A stretch of DNA of 64,000 bases from positions 44,697-108,696 of the forward strand of contig NAEP01000039.1 in assembly GCA_002529645.1 (NCBI GenBank), in the 5' to 3' direction. Position numbers and translations under genes: made by a program. The notes below the pieces were generated by a model, which was given only the letters and a program-made list of their open reading frames with translations, was not told the origin of the DNA and did no database searches. This document shows, piece after piece, positions 9,090 through 17,864 of the stretch. This DNA comes from Candidatus Lumbricidiphila eiseniae (lineage in GTDB: Bacteria; Actinomycetota; Actinomycetes; Actinomycetales; Microbacteriaceae). The number at the start of each line of letters is the position of its first letter. Positions within the stretch are counted from its first letter, which is position 1.

Positions 9090-9767
9090 CTACATGTCTT
9101 TTGACCTTGGTTCTGGTCCTGATTCTGGTTTCTCCTCGGTAGGCACCTGAATTATTCTAACAGCGATTCGTCTCGCACCGTGGGATCGGCGATAACTGTC
9201 GAAAGATACTGGGGTGTCCTGTTCGGTTCTATCGTAGGGTTCGCCGGGTGCCGCTGTTATGTGAAGTTCTTGTTCGATTTCACCGTGGATGGTTGGCTCG
9301 GAGGAGAGAGCGTCGATGGGGTTGCTGTGGTCGGTTAATCGATAAAAGATCGGTTCAGATGGTGTGCACGATTTGCGTCCAAGAAATAACGCGAAGACTG
9401 GTTGCTTTAGTGCATTAGCAATTTCGGTTATGAACCCTTTTTCTCCGCTGAGTGCTGCGAGGAACGCAGCATTGTTGAGGTACGAGCGGCGGTAGATGCG
9501 GGCTTCATAGGGTTTGTCTTCACCGTCATGTCGGTTTCTGGTTTGGAAGTCTCTTGTTATTATTCCTCGGCGTTCTGTGCGAACGGCAAAAGACAGCGCT
9601 GCAATATCTTCGAGCGATTCGGATCGGTGTCGGCCGAGAGCTGCAGCCACGATTCCGGCGACTCCGCTGAACGTGGGGACTGCTCCGGTTTCGCGTGTGT
9701 CTAGTCGCGAGTCGGAGCCTCCCCACGATTGCAGCGGTCCTTCGAGGAGGAGGAGAAGGGTACGCAC
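9090..9767 (-). CDS. cas5e: Cascade subunit Cas5e (CasD)
   Basis: The 225-residue protein begins MRTLLLLLEGPLQSWGGSDS, followed by TFSGVAGIVAAALGRHRS, the Cas5e N-terminal pattern; FALFLGRKSCTPSEPI near 125 is also diagnostic. Cas5e binds the 5' handle of the crRNA and caps the Cas7 backbone in Cascade. It is the last gene of the interference operon, 3 bp after cas7. The last ~20 residues (EEKPESGPEPRSKDM) are a charged tail. Confidence 0.95.
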   Translation of the reverse strand: MRTLLLLLEGPLQSWGGSDSRLDTRETGAVPTFSGVAGIVAAALGRHRSESLEDIAALSFAVRTERRGIITRDFQTRNRHDGEDKPYEARIYRRSYLNNAAFLAALSGEKGFITEIANALKQPVFALFLGRKSCTPSEPIFYRLTDHSNPIDALSSEPTIHGEIEQELHITAAPGEPYDRTEQDTPVSFDSYRRSHGARRIAVRIIQVPTEEKPESGPEPRSKDM

Positions 9768-9770
9768 GAG

Positions 9771-11030
9771 CTACTCCGCCCGAACGGCTTCGCGTACGAA
9801 TTCAATGATCGAAGAGAGCCCGTCGGTCATTTCGTTTTCTTCGGCGGCGGGGATATTCATACCCGAGAAGACGCGCTCGGCCGCAGCCTCTACGGCGAGT
9901 GAGATCGCGGTAGAGGCGATACCGAGCTTTTCCCCGATGCGGATGTGTCGTTCAGTTAGGGCCTTGGTTGCACCCTCGATCAGTTTTCCGCTTATGGGAG
10001 TGACAAAAGCATTCGCATAGTTGACTGGCGCGTCCGACAGTGTGATCAGGACTGCATCTGGCATCGTGACTGCAGCGAAGGAAGATTGTTTGCCACTGGG
10101 AAGCGTCGTGATGAATGCTCGAATGAATTCGCTGACACGTTCGGCTACTACTTCCCGACTGTTCACAAGAAGATGCCGTGAGACAAGCTCAGTCAGGTTG
10201 ATGTTAGCGTAGCGGTAGAACACGGGAGAAGAAAATTCGATGGTGCCCATCATCGCGCCGCCCGAATGTCCGTCTTCGAGGTCATCCAGCGCCGTGTAAA
10301 AATCCGATTGGGAGATTGAGTTTGACACAGACATGGCGTGAGCCACCTGAGCCGCCGCGTCAATACTCAGAGTCGGATTGTTGGCGTTCATTCGACCGAA
10401 AAGGTTAATCTCAACAGACGAAGATTCTTTGACAATGTCTAGGTCAGTCTTGAACTTTGTGACGGCCTCTTTCGGTATGCTCTTATTGGAGGGGAGTGCC
10501 TTGCCTTTCTTGGGGTGTTCCTTGCCTTTAAAGGTAAAGGGCAGAGATCCGTGCTGCCCGATGAACTCGCGAGCAATGACTCCCAGATGCTCAACCGATG
10601 CGTCGTCAATGTAAAAAAGCGCGGGGAGCAAGGGTGGAACGAGATAGGGGTCGTAACTCTTTGGGTCAAAATCAGGGTCATGTTGCTGAAGTTCTTTGGT
10701 AGTTTTTGTGATGTAGTTGTTTAGATTGTCGCAGTTCAGTAAGCCACTCTCGATTGCGATACTTGTCGCGTCGAAGATGTGGTCTCGAGAGAGTTCAGTT
10801 CCGTTGGCGATCACCTGTGCAATTTTACCGATGATCCGCGTTGATCGGAAAGTTCGATTTGTATCAGACTCGCGCATAGCGGTACGAACCGCTGCTTTCT
10901 GTGATTGTGAGGAAAGGCGGTCACGGATGCCGTTATTATCACCAAAAATCATTGTTTTCGGCGATCCGGTGTCATCTCGGTTGAGACAAGAAGCCGGTAC
11001 AGATTGGATAATGTGAGCGTTCAAGAACAT
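9771..11030 (-). CDS. cas7e: Cascade backbone subunit Cas7e (CasC/Cse4)
   Basis: The protein (419 aa) starts MFLNAHIIQSVPASCLNRDD, followed by GSPKTMIFGDNNGIRDRLSSQSQK, the Cas7e signature; NANNPTLSIDAAAQVAHAMS and ALDDLEDGHSGGAMMG are further family blocks. Several copies of Cas7 line the crRNA spacer in Cascade. It begins 6 bp after the cse2 stop. It is somewhat longer than E. coli CasC (363 aa), partly from a Lys-rich loop around 170-200. Confidence 0.95.
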   Translation of the reverse strand: MFLNAHIIQSVPASCLNRDDTGSPKTMIFGDNNGIRDRLSSQSQKAAVRTAMRESDTNRTFRSTRIIGKIAQVIANGTELSRDHIFDATSIAIESGLLNCDNLNNYITKTTKELQQHDPDFDPKSYDPYLVPPLLPALFYIDDASVEHLGVIAREFIGQHGSLPFTFKGKEHPKKGKALPSNKSIPKEAVTKFKTDLDIVKESSSVEINLFGRMNANNPTLSIDAAAQVAHAMSVSNSISQSDFYTALDDLEDGHSGGAMMGTIEFSSPVFYRYANINLTELVSRHLLVNSREVVAERVSEFIRAFITTLPSGKQSSFAAVTMPDAVLITLSDAPVNYANAFVTPISGKLIEGATKALTERHIRIGEKLGIASTAISLAVEAAAERVFSGMNIPAAEENEMTDGLSSIIEFVREAVRAE

Positions 11031-11036
11031 GGTTTT

Positions 11037-11594
11037 CTACTCCTGATTTTGTGTGGTTTTGTGGGTTTTTGGTGTGCCGGTATAAAAGTCTGATGCCCAT
11101 TGGACGCGACGTTTTTTTCCTTCGGTCTGGCTTTGCCCAAAGATGACAAAGAGGTCTCCGGCGAGCTTCGGGAAATCGAGTCCGATATCCCTCTGAGCAA
11201 GGATACCGACCGCCCGACGGAGGTGGACTATCAACTCCTCTCGGCTAGATGCGGACACGAGGGCGGAGAGGATGCGCTGCACCCCGGGATCCTCCCTCTC
11301 AGGACCTGCAGCCATGCGAAGAGCTTTGCCGATCCCGACATCGTTCGACGAAGTGCTTGAGGCTGAACTTCCTTTTGAGCGGAACGCGAAGAGAGACAAT
11401 ACGTCGTGAGATATGATGACGAGTGACTCATCATCGGGAAGAATCCACCCTTCAGACTGGGTGTAGTGGATTAGGTCGGGGGTGTCAAAATAGTCGCGCC
11501 CCACTCCGGTGCGGAGGTGCGCAAGGACAGCTCGATCACTTCCGTAGCGGGAGATTATCTCGCGAACATGTTCATACACTTTCTTTTTCTTCAT
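11037..11594 (-). CDS. cse2: Cascade small subunit Cse2 (CasB)
   Basis: This 185-residue protein has the Cse2 pattern: SDRAVLAHLRTGVGRDY near 18-34, and a C-terminal helical part with VSASSREELIVHLRRAVGILAQR. Cse2 forms the belly of Cascade and stabilises the crRNA/target hybrid. The start overlaps the cse1 stop by 4 nt. The N- and C-termini are Lys-rich. Confidence 0.92.
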   Translation of the reverse strand: MKKKKVYEHVREIISRYGSDRAVLAHLRTGVGRDYFDTPDLIHYTQSEGWILPDDESLVIISHDVLSLFAFRSKGSSASSTSSNDVGIGKALRMAAGPEREDPGVQRILSALVSASSREELIVHLRRAVGILAQRDIGLDFPKLAGDLFVIFGQSQTEGKKRRVQWASDFYTGTPKTHKTTQNQE

Positions 11595-13525
11595 TGATTT
11601 CCCTCCTTTTCCCCGGAGTCAGTCGATACCAGGACATTACTGTTGATGGTTTTGAAAATGTCGGCTTTGATCCAGTTGATCGTCGATGAGAGATTTATAC
11701 TTCCCTTCTCTGTCTTTCGTTCAATGCCAAAGAGCCTTGAGGGAATTGTAGAAATAACCTCATCGAGTGCCTTTTGTATCGAGGAGGAGACGCCGTCGGT
11801 AACGCTCTTCCAGACGACGGTCAGATCACTTGTTTCATCGATATTTCGGATGATGGTTGGGATCAGTGTATTGACTGATGAGTAGTAGCGTTCAGAGAGT
11901 TTCATTGAGTCGTATTTCTCAGCGAGCTTTGACCGGCCACTGCGTGAGTGAGCGAGACACTCATTCAGCCGATATTTGTACTCGGTGTCGGCTTGCCGCC
12001 CAACCTTGAGTGCGAGTTTGATTGACTTGCTGACTATCTCTTGGAGGTCCTTGCCGACAGTTCCGGCAAGCAGGGCTGAGCTGACTGTCAGGGTGTCATG
12101 GATCGGCAGGGCAAGGCGCTGGACAGTAGATCCCCAGATCGCTCGGGTGTACCGGATCTCGATCTTTGCAACGCGGTCGATTTCTCCGTCAATTAAGAGT
12201 TTGCGGAATGCTTCGATGTTTCGGGGTGGTTTCGAGGCCCGTTCCAAAATACCGCCTTCGTGGGCGAGGAATGCGGGAAGACTTGACCAGAGACGTTCAC
12301 CCGGTGACGGGATCACTTCATAACCACCCACCACCTCTTCGCTCTCCATCAAGTGGCCGTCTTCGTGGCTCTTGGTTTTGTTTACTTTATCACGCATTGA
12401 CAGAGTGGGACTGAATTTGTACGCGGGACTTTCTCGGTCGTGAACGACGGGTGTCCCTTTGGCATATCGAGACTCTTCAAACGCTGGCGATGGCAGATAC
12501 CGCTTGGGGAATATCTCCCGAGGGGCGATGTTGGTGCCGTCTTCAGCTTTGAGCTTGTCTCCTGTTTTGACAAAATTTGGCACGTCAGTGATTCGATCTC
12601 GGACAAAGTCTGCTGTGTAGCCAATCTCACCCGTGACGATGCTGACCATTGTGGCCTGATTGAACACGTTGCTAGGGTTTATGAAGGAACCAATTACTCG
12701 TTTATTTTTTTCGATCAGACGAATTGCCCTTGTGGGGTAGAGGAGGAAGTCGGCAATTCCGCGGGGTGCGTCACCGGTACGAGCATCCATCGCGACTTCC
12801 TGGTCTGGGAGCTCCCAGTGAACGGTGTCTCGTTGATTTGTTTCGTCTGGTTGCGGTGAGTTTAGGAGTATAGTTTGGAGAAGGTTGGTACTGATGATGA
12901 GCGTCTGGCTTGATAAGCCGGCCCTGCCGGTCATGCCACCGGGGTAGCATTTTCCACCCTTGGGCGGGTAATAATGGCCTTCGAGCTGGCCGATATTGGT
13001 GGCTGCATCGAAAAGGTATCCGGTGATCAGCAAGATAACCGCATCTGCATACGAAACACTTTCATATGAATTCCAGGAAGACTGACCGGCAAAAGTCTTG
13101 TCAGAGCCACTACCTGACTCGGTAGCGAATCGAGAAATTGGCTGCATTTTTTGATTCTCGGTGCCGGGGAGACCTGCAGTTTGCAGAAACGGGCGTTCTG
13201 GATCAAAGAGATCGAACCGGTGTTTCCATTGATCGAGGTATTGAGAGGTTTCCTGCGCAAAATTCCAATCGCCCCTAATCGCATCCTTCCACACATTGAC
13301 CGGGCGACCGTTTGCCTTCGTCGAGAAAACTCGGTAGGTGACAGCGGAAAGGAAGTCCATGACCGCTGCTCTTTCCAAGTGAGCTGAAATAAGCACATCG
13401 GAGATCAAGTTTCCGCGTAAGAAGGTATCACGCAGAGAAACAGTTTCGTTGCTGCCGTCTGACATGGTGACCGGTAACCACGGCTCATCAATGAGGTTAA
13501 ATGTAGGGTTCTGTTCGATGTTCAT
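11591..13525 (-). CDS. cse1: Cascade large subunit Cse1 (CasA/Cas8e)
   Basis: The 644-residue protein opens with NPTFNLIDEPWLPVTMSDGS, the hallmark of Cse1, followed by VSLRDTFLRGNLISDV. FDLFDPERPFLQTAGLPG and an AVILLITGYLFDAATN segment are also typical. It recognises the PAM and recruits Cas3 to the target. It is longer than E. coli Cse1 (502 aa), as in other actinobacterial versions. It starts 55 bp after the cas3 stop and overlaps cse2. Confidence 0.95.
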   Translation of the reverse strand: MNIEQNPTFNLIDEPWLPVTMSDGSNETVSLRDTFLRGNLISDVLISAHLERAAVMDFLSAVTYRVFSTKANGRPVNVWKDAIRGDWNFAQETSQYLDQWKHRFDLFDPERPFLQTAGLPGTENQKMQPISRFATESGSGSDKTFAGQSSWNSYESVSYADAVILLITGYLFDAATNIGQLEGHYYPPKGGKCYPGGMTGRAGLSSQTLIISTNLLQTILLNSPQPDETNQRDTVHWELPDQEVAMDARTGDAPRGIADFLLYPTRAIRLIEKNKRVIGSFINPSNVFNQATMVSIVTGEIGYTADFVRDRITDVPNFVKTGDKLKAEDGTNIAPREIFPKRYLPSPAFEESRYAKGTPVVHDRESPAYKFSPTLSMRDKVNKTKSHEDGHLMESEEVVGGYEVIPSPGERLWSSLPAFLAHEGGILERASKPPRNIEAFRKLLIDGEIDRVAKIEIRYTRAIWGSTVQRLALPIHDTLTVSSALLAGTVGKDLQEIVSKSIKLALKVGRQADTEYKYRLNECLAHSRSGRSKLAEKYDSMKLSERYYSSVNTLIPTIIRNIDETSDLTVVWKSVTDGVSSSIQKALDEVISTIPSRLFGIERKTEKGSINLSSTINWIKADIFKTINSNVLVSTDSGEKEGNQ

Positions 13526-13580
13526 GCAATTCCTTTGGTCGGATGAATTCTCTCATGCTAATGGGTACGTCTGACATTGG

Positions 13581-16442
13581 TCACAAAATGGTTTCCAGTC
13601 CGAGAGATAAGCTGTATCGGAATTTCACTGGGCCGACCGTAAAACACATGTCAGCGTCGGCAATAATTGCACCAATACCTCGGAGTCCTGGTTGGTTTTT
13701 CCAATTTTCTGGTGCGTTATCTAAGAGCTCTTTTACGTAGGACCCGGCGGATTCGCCACGAAGCTGCCACCTGTCAGGAAGTCGGACGATCTGTTGTGCA
13801 ATGAGCTTTTTCTCTTTGTCGTCAAGTATGTGGGTCTGACATTCTGATACTGGTTCGTGCGTAAAAGGAATTCGGAGTTTTCCGGAAGAGTCACGGGTGA
13901 GAAGGATTGCACTGATTCCTCCCGTGATGTCTCGAACCGATCCTCGTTTTGACCCATAGTCATTCAATCCAACCAGGGATGCAGAAACCGGTCCCCGTGA
14001 GTGTTCAGAATACGGTGGAGAAACGGCGAAATCTCTCGCTTTCTCCTGTTCCTTCTGCAGACTTTCAATCATCCTCTCACGAGAATTTTTGGTGCTTTCT
14101 TTAGGCAAGTTGCTCTTGAGGCTTACTAAGCTTTCCTTGAGGTCTGCTAAGTTTTCCTTGAGGTCTGCTGAATAAGTTTCCTCAACCAGCGAAGAAATGT
14201 CTTCGGGGATCGAGATCACACCGTCACGCTCCTTGATTTTTCGATCCAGTACCTGCATTGACTTCTCGATGATGTAAGGCTGATAAACAAGGTTGACGAA
14301 TGTCTCGTCATCAATGTCCGGTTGCTCACCGAGATGGATGCCTGTCAAAACGAGGTGAGGCTTCATCACCGGTCGAACCGCACGATCGTGTCGCCACAGA
14401 CGGCCGAGGCGCTGGAAGATCAGGTCGATGGGAGCTGGGTCTGAGACCATCAAGTCGAAGTCAATGTCGAGGGATTGCTCGATTACCTGAGTAGCGACAA
14501 CAACAGCCCTGAAGGGGCGGGCCTGCGGGTTCGAGCTGCCGAACTTAGACTCGATGTCCGACTCAATGTTATTCCTATGAAAGTTAGTGAAGCGCGAGTG
14601 TAGGAGCGAAAAATCACCCCAGTCTAAACCAAGAATATTTTTGAGCTCCTGATATGTCTTTTGAGCACGTGCAACAGTTGTTCGGATAACCGCCACTGCT
14701 CCACCATTTTTGAGCTTATCAAGAAGTTTTTCGGCGAGTAGCTTGCTGTCATCTTCTAGCACGGATACTGTGATTTCTTTACCCTGAGTAAACGGAGTAA
14801 AAGAAACCTGTCGCTCGACATTGCTCACCGTTGCTGTAACGACTGACGGATACACTGCTGAGACGTCAATTTTGGGTTTGTCAACGAGTTGTTTGGCGCC
14901 TTTCATGTAGTGAGAAATGAAGGTATTACGCACGTCGGATGAGAGGGTTGCCGAGAGGAGAATAACCGGCACCTTGTTTATTCCAAGGTACTCAAGTGTT
15001 GTTTCGAGAAATGTGTTCATATAGCCGTCGTAACTGTGAACTTCGTCAAGGATGACAACTTTATCGGTGATAGCGAAATGTAAGCGGAAGAGTCCACTGT
15101 GTTTGAGCGCGAGAGGGAGTACTTTGTCGATGGTTGTTACTGAGATCGATGAGTAGATCCCGAGTTGGTTCCTTAGCAAACCGTGGGCGATGATGTCCTG
15201 ATGGCTGGATGAGTGGTCGAGCATGGTGCCGTAGCTGTCGTTGAGGCTCGATTGCGAATGTCCGAGGTAGAAGGAAGTTCGTTTGTGAACTCCTGAGTTT
15301 TTTGCCCAACAAATAACACGATCCCAGATACGATCGGTTGTTGCCATGGTGGGGAGCGCGAAAACAAACCCGCCGAGCTGAAAGCGGCTTGCCAGGCATT
15401 CAGCAGCGAGGATTGCTGTTTCTGTCTTGCCCTCGCCCATGGGAGCTTCGATGATGGTTATGCCGGGACTTGTGAGGCGTTGAATTTCTTCGAGTACGAC
15501 TCGTTGCGAATCTCGGAGTTTTGGAATCGGTTTCGCTTGGACACCGTTAGATGTCTCTTCTTTCGACTCGAATCTCCGTTTCATGAGTGCGAGCATGTCA
15601 TCGCCAGGGTCGTCTGCACGCCAGGGAAGGGGGAGATCGACGTCCTGGTCCCAGGCTTTGCGGATACGGTCAGGGGCCCGGTCGTCATCTCCGATTAGCA
15701 GACCATACCTACTGGCCATCCAATCGGTAAAGATGATCGCTCCCACAAGGTTGAGCTGGGTGTAGTGGGCTGGTTGGTCTGTGCTAAAAGAGGCGAGTGC
15801 TGCCTCCCCTCCAAAGCGGTTGATCACAGACTTAATTGTCGCCTGCTGCGCTTCCTGCCAGACCGAACCGAAGGTCGCTTTGTGCCAGCCAAGTGATTCT
15901 GTCCATCGACCCCGCTGAAAGTTCTCGATGGTCTTCTCGTCAGGCGTCGTGCCGTGGTGTGCGGCGACGATGACTCCCATCGGGTATGCGAGTTTCCGCT
16001 GCCATCCGCGCTCTTCTTCAAGAAATGTGGACAGGATGGCGAACCCGGCGTTGTTGTGCGGTAACACGTTGTCCGATGAGAGCGATCCCCCATTGATTCG
16101 AAACCCATGTTCGACTATTTTCTGTGATTGTTGGAAAGCAGTCTGCTCAGCCTTGCGGCGGAGGGACTTCACGTAGAAGGCCGGGGTTATTTTGCCGATA
16201 TCATGGAGGGCGCAGAGGAGCACATAGCGGTTGCGGGCAGCTTCCGGATCGAGTCCGCCGGATAGTGACTCTTGCTTCTTCCTGGTGAAGAACTTGTCCC
16301 ACAGGAACTCGGCAAATTCACCCGTGTCGAGAAGGTGGTCATAAACCGAGAGCCACTTGCCTTGACTTCGCGCCTGGATTTTGGAGCTGCGGTCGTCTGT
16401 TTTTCCCCAAAGGAATCGAAATTCGGAACCGGACTCAGGCAT
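13581..16442 (-). CDS. cas3: CRISPR-associated nuclease/helicase Cas3, subtype I-E
   Basis: This is a 953-residue HD nuclease fused to a superfamily 2 helicase. HD-domain residues are visible at His36, His80-Asp81, His161-His162 and Asp240. Helicase motifs are Walker A APMGEGKT (333-340), DEVH (466-469), an LLSATLSS motif III, and a C-terminal motif VI region with IFQRLGRLWRHDR. Cas3 unwinds and degrades DNA marked by Cascade. All key motifs are intact. Its ATG overlaps the cas6e stop by one base (TAATG), so it is the second gene of the operon. Confidence 0.96.
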   Translation of the reverse strand: MPESGSEFRFLWGKTDDRSSKIQARSQGKWLSVYDHLLDTGEFAEFLWDKFFTRKKQESLSGGLDPEAARNRYVLLCALHDIGKITPAFYVKSLRRKAEQTAFQQSQKIVEHGFRINGGSLSSDNVLPHNNAGFAILSTFLEEERGWQRKLAYPMGVIVAAHHGTTPDEKTIENFQRGRWTESLGWHKATFGSVWQEAQQATIKSVINRFGGEAALASFSTDQPAHYTQLNLVGAIIFTDWMASRYGLLIGDDDRAPDRIRKAWDQDVDLPLPWRADDPGDDMLALMKRRFESKEETSNGVQAKPIPKLRDSQRVVLEEIQRLTSPGITIIEAPMGEGKTETAILAAECLASRFQLGGFVFALPTMATTDRIWDRVICWAKNSGVHKRTSFYLGHSQSSLNDSYGTMLDHSSSHQDIIAHGLLRNQLGIYSSISVTTIDKVLPLALKHSGLFRLHFAITDKVVILDEVHSYDGYMNTFLETTLEYLGINKVPVILLSATLSSDVRNTFISHYMKGAKQLVDKPKIDVSAVYPSVVTATVSNVERQVSFTPFTQGKEITVSVLEDDSKLLAEKLLDKLKNGGAVAVIRTTVARAQKTYQELKNILGLDWGDFSLLHSRFTNFHRNNIESDIESKFGSSNPQARPFRAVVVATQVIEQSLDIDFDLMVSDPAPIDLIFQRLGRLWRHDRAVRPVMKPHLVLTGIHLGEQPDIDDETFVNLVYQPYIIEKSMQVLDRKIKERDGVISIPEDISSLVEETYSADLKENLADLKESLVSLKSNLPKESTKNSRERMIESLQKEQEKARDFAVSPPYSEHSRGPVSASLVGLNDYGSKRGSVRDITGGISAILLTRDSSGKLRIPFTHEPVSECQTHILDDKEKKLIAQQIVRLPDRWQLRGESAGSYVKELLDNAPENWKNQPGLRGIGAIIADADMCFTVGPVKFRYSLSLGLETIL

Positions 16443-17050
16443 TATCCAACCCTCGCGAAAAGGATGAGTCCTAATCCGTAGGATTTGCCACGCCCAATAC
16501 CGCGGTGGAGCGCCTCATTCGCTGCCTTCTCATCGGTTATTGTCGCCAGGGCATCAATCTCGCGCCCGGTGAAATTCACGCCGGTTCGTCTCCCAATTTG
16601 CCTTGAACCCGAAATCGTGATCACCTCTTGTCCTTCTTCCATACCGGCGGTCACGTCCATTCCAGCTTTAAGCAGGAGTGATACCGCCCAGCCACGGATC
16701 TCAGAGTCTCTCACCGAAAAACGGCGTCGGACACCGTCGGTGGTTGTTCGACGCTCTGCCGCTACGAGGACTCGTAGTCGAATCCGATCCCCTTCTCTGA
16801 CCGAGGTAAGCTGCTGCGATTCCGGGCCAATTTCCACATCGGAATACACAACGATATTGATGCTGCGCGGCCCACCGGGTTTCGGCATCTCTACGCGGTG
16901 GACAATACCGAGGTCTGATCGTGGTCGGTCGCTGATCCCGTGGAGGTCCGGGAAGAACGACATCACACGCTTGTGTCGTTGGTCAATATCAGAAAGCGTC
17001 ATGACGACCTCACGAGACACCGGAAGGTTGATAACAGTCTTGAGGGGCAT
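16442..17050 (-). CDS. cas6e: crRNA endoribonuclease Cas6e (CasE/Cse3)
   Basis: The 202-residue protein from ATG 17050 has RHKRVMSFFPDLHG near 25-38, with the conserved His, and ends with the family's Gly-rich loop GIGRGKSYGLGLILF. It cuts the pre-crRNA at the base of each repeat hairpin. The start is set by AGGAG about 9 nt upstream; the frame stays open further into the small CRISPR array, but that part is repeat sequence. In E. coli cas6e follows cas5; here it leads the operon, before cas3, and sits 91 bp from a decayed array. Confidence 0.92.
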   Translation of the reverse strand: MPLKTVINLPVSREVVMTLSDIDQRHKRVMSFFPDLHGISDRPRSDLGIVHRVEMPKPGGPRSINIVVYSDVEIGPESQQLTSVREGDRIRLRVLVAAERRTTTDGVRRRFSVRDSEIRGWAVSLLLKAGMDVTAGMEEGQEVITISGSRQIGRRTGVNFTGREIDALATITDEKAANEALHRGIGRGKSYGLGLILFARVG

Positions 17051-17141
17051 CAGTGGTCTCCTAACAAAGCATTTTGAGTGGCTGGGGGATGGCTCGTTGT
17101 GCACGACACCACGTACGAAAAAGGTACCAAGCACCCAAAAC

Positions 17142-17467
17142 GGTTCACCCCCGCACGCGCGGGGTAGATCGCACGGACCACCAGCCGTTGCTCGATGCGA
17201 TCCGTTCACCCCCGCACGCGCGGGGTAGGTCGGTGCCGCCATGCTTAGTGCAGTAGCTGTCTCGGTTCACCCCTGCACGCGCGGGGTAGGTGTATGTGGA
17301 ATAGGTCAAGCTGAATCCCTCCTTGGGTCACTCCGCATGCGCGGGGTAGGTAATGGTAAAAATTTTAAAAATGGTAGCTCTACGGGTTCACCTCCGCACG
17401 CACGAGGTATGTTCCGGCCATTCAATTTACCCATTTCATAGTTCACCCCCGCACGTGCGGAGTAGGT
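17142..17467 (-). CRISPR. small degenerate CRISPR array, 6 repeats
   Basis: Six units begin at about 17142, 17203, 17264, 17325, 17385 and 17440. The first three are close to identical (GGTTCACCCCCGCACGCG then CGGGGTAG on the plus strand); the last three carry several substitutions or a 1-nt deletion, and spacing shrinks from 61 to 60 and 55. The orientation by analogy with the long array is minus strand, the same as the cas operon. The hairpin is CCCCGC/GCGGGG with loop GCGT, so the repeat differs from that of the long array in loop and 5' flank. No clear leader is seen beyond 17467. Confidence 0.93.
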
Positions 17468-17864
17468 ATCCGGCCATGCTCTGGTACCGGTACGGGAAAC
17501 ACGGTGCACCTGAAACGACCTGGACTTTGTTCCGCTCTTCGATCAAGGATGGAATCGATGGCGCTAGAGGTATCCTCCGGGAAGATCGTTTCGTTGGGCC
17601 GTGTGTGTTCTGCTGGCGGGTGAAGGCCTCTATGAGATCGAGAAAGCGATCACCAGGGCTGAACCCCGAGCGCTTGAGCGGTGTCGGGAAGAGCAACCTC
17701 CCCCAACAGTGCAGCTAGGCTAAAAACTCGGATCGCCCAAGGGATACAGATGCCAGCGACAGCACTGTGCGGCCCGTGTCTCCATTGGATCTTCAGTTCT
17801 GCGGATTCAGGAGCATCTTGTCAGACATCGCCACCACACCGTCAGCCGCAAAAGGAGCCACTCG
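17468..17864. other. intergenic region between the small CRISPR array and pepN
   Basis: No gene is confidently supported. A short plus-strand frame ending at about 17718 and an opposite minus-strand frame (17436-17696) are both open, but neither resembles a known family. The pepN ribosome binding site AAGGAG lies at the right end. Confidence 0.4.

Noticed and set aside
8959..9150. 63-codon plus-strand frame between rpiB and cas5
   Set aside because: No start signal or family, and it overlaps the end of cas5 in antisense.
17074..17441. Plus-strand frames with SPPHARG and VHPRTRGV motifs
   Set aside because: They are translations of the small CRISPR array.
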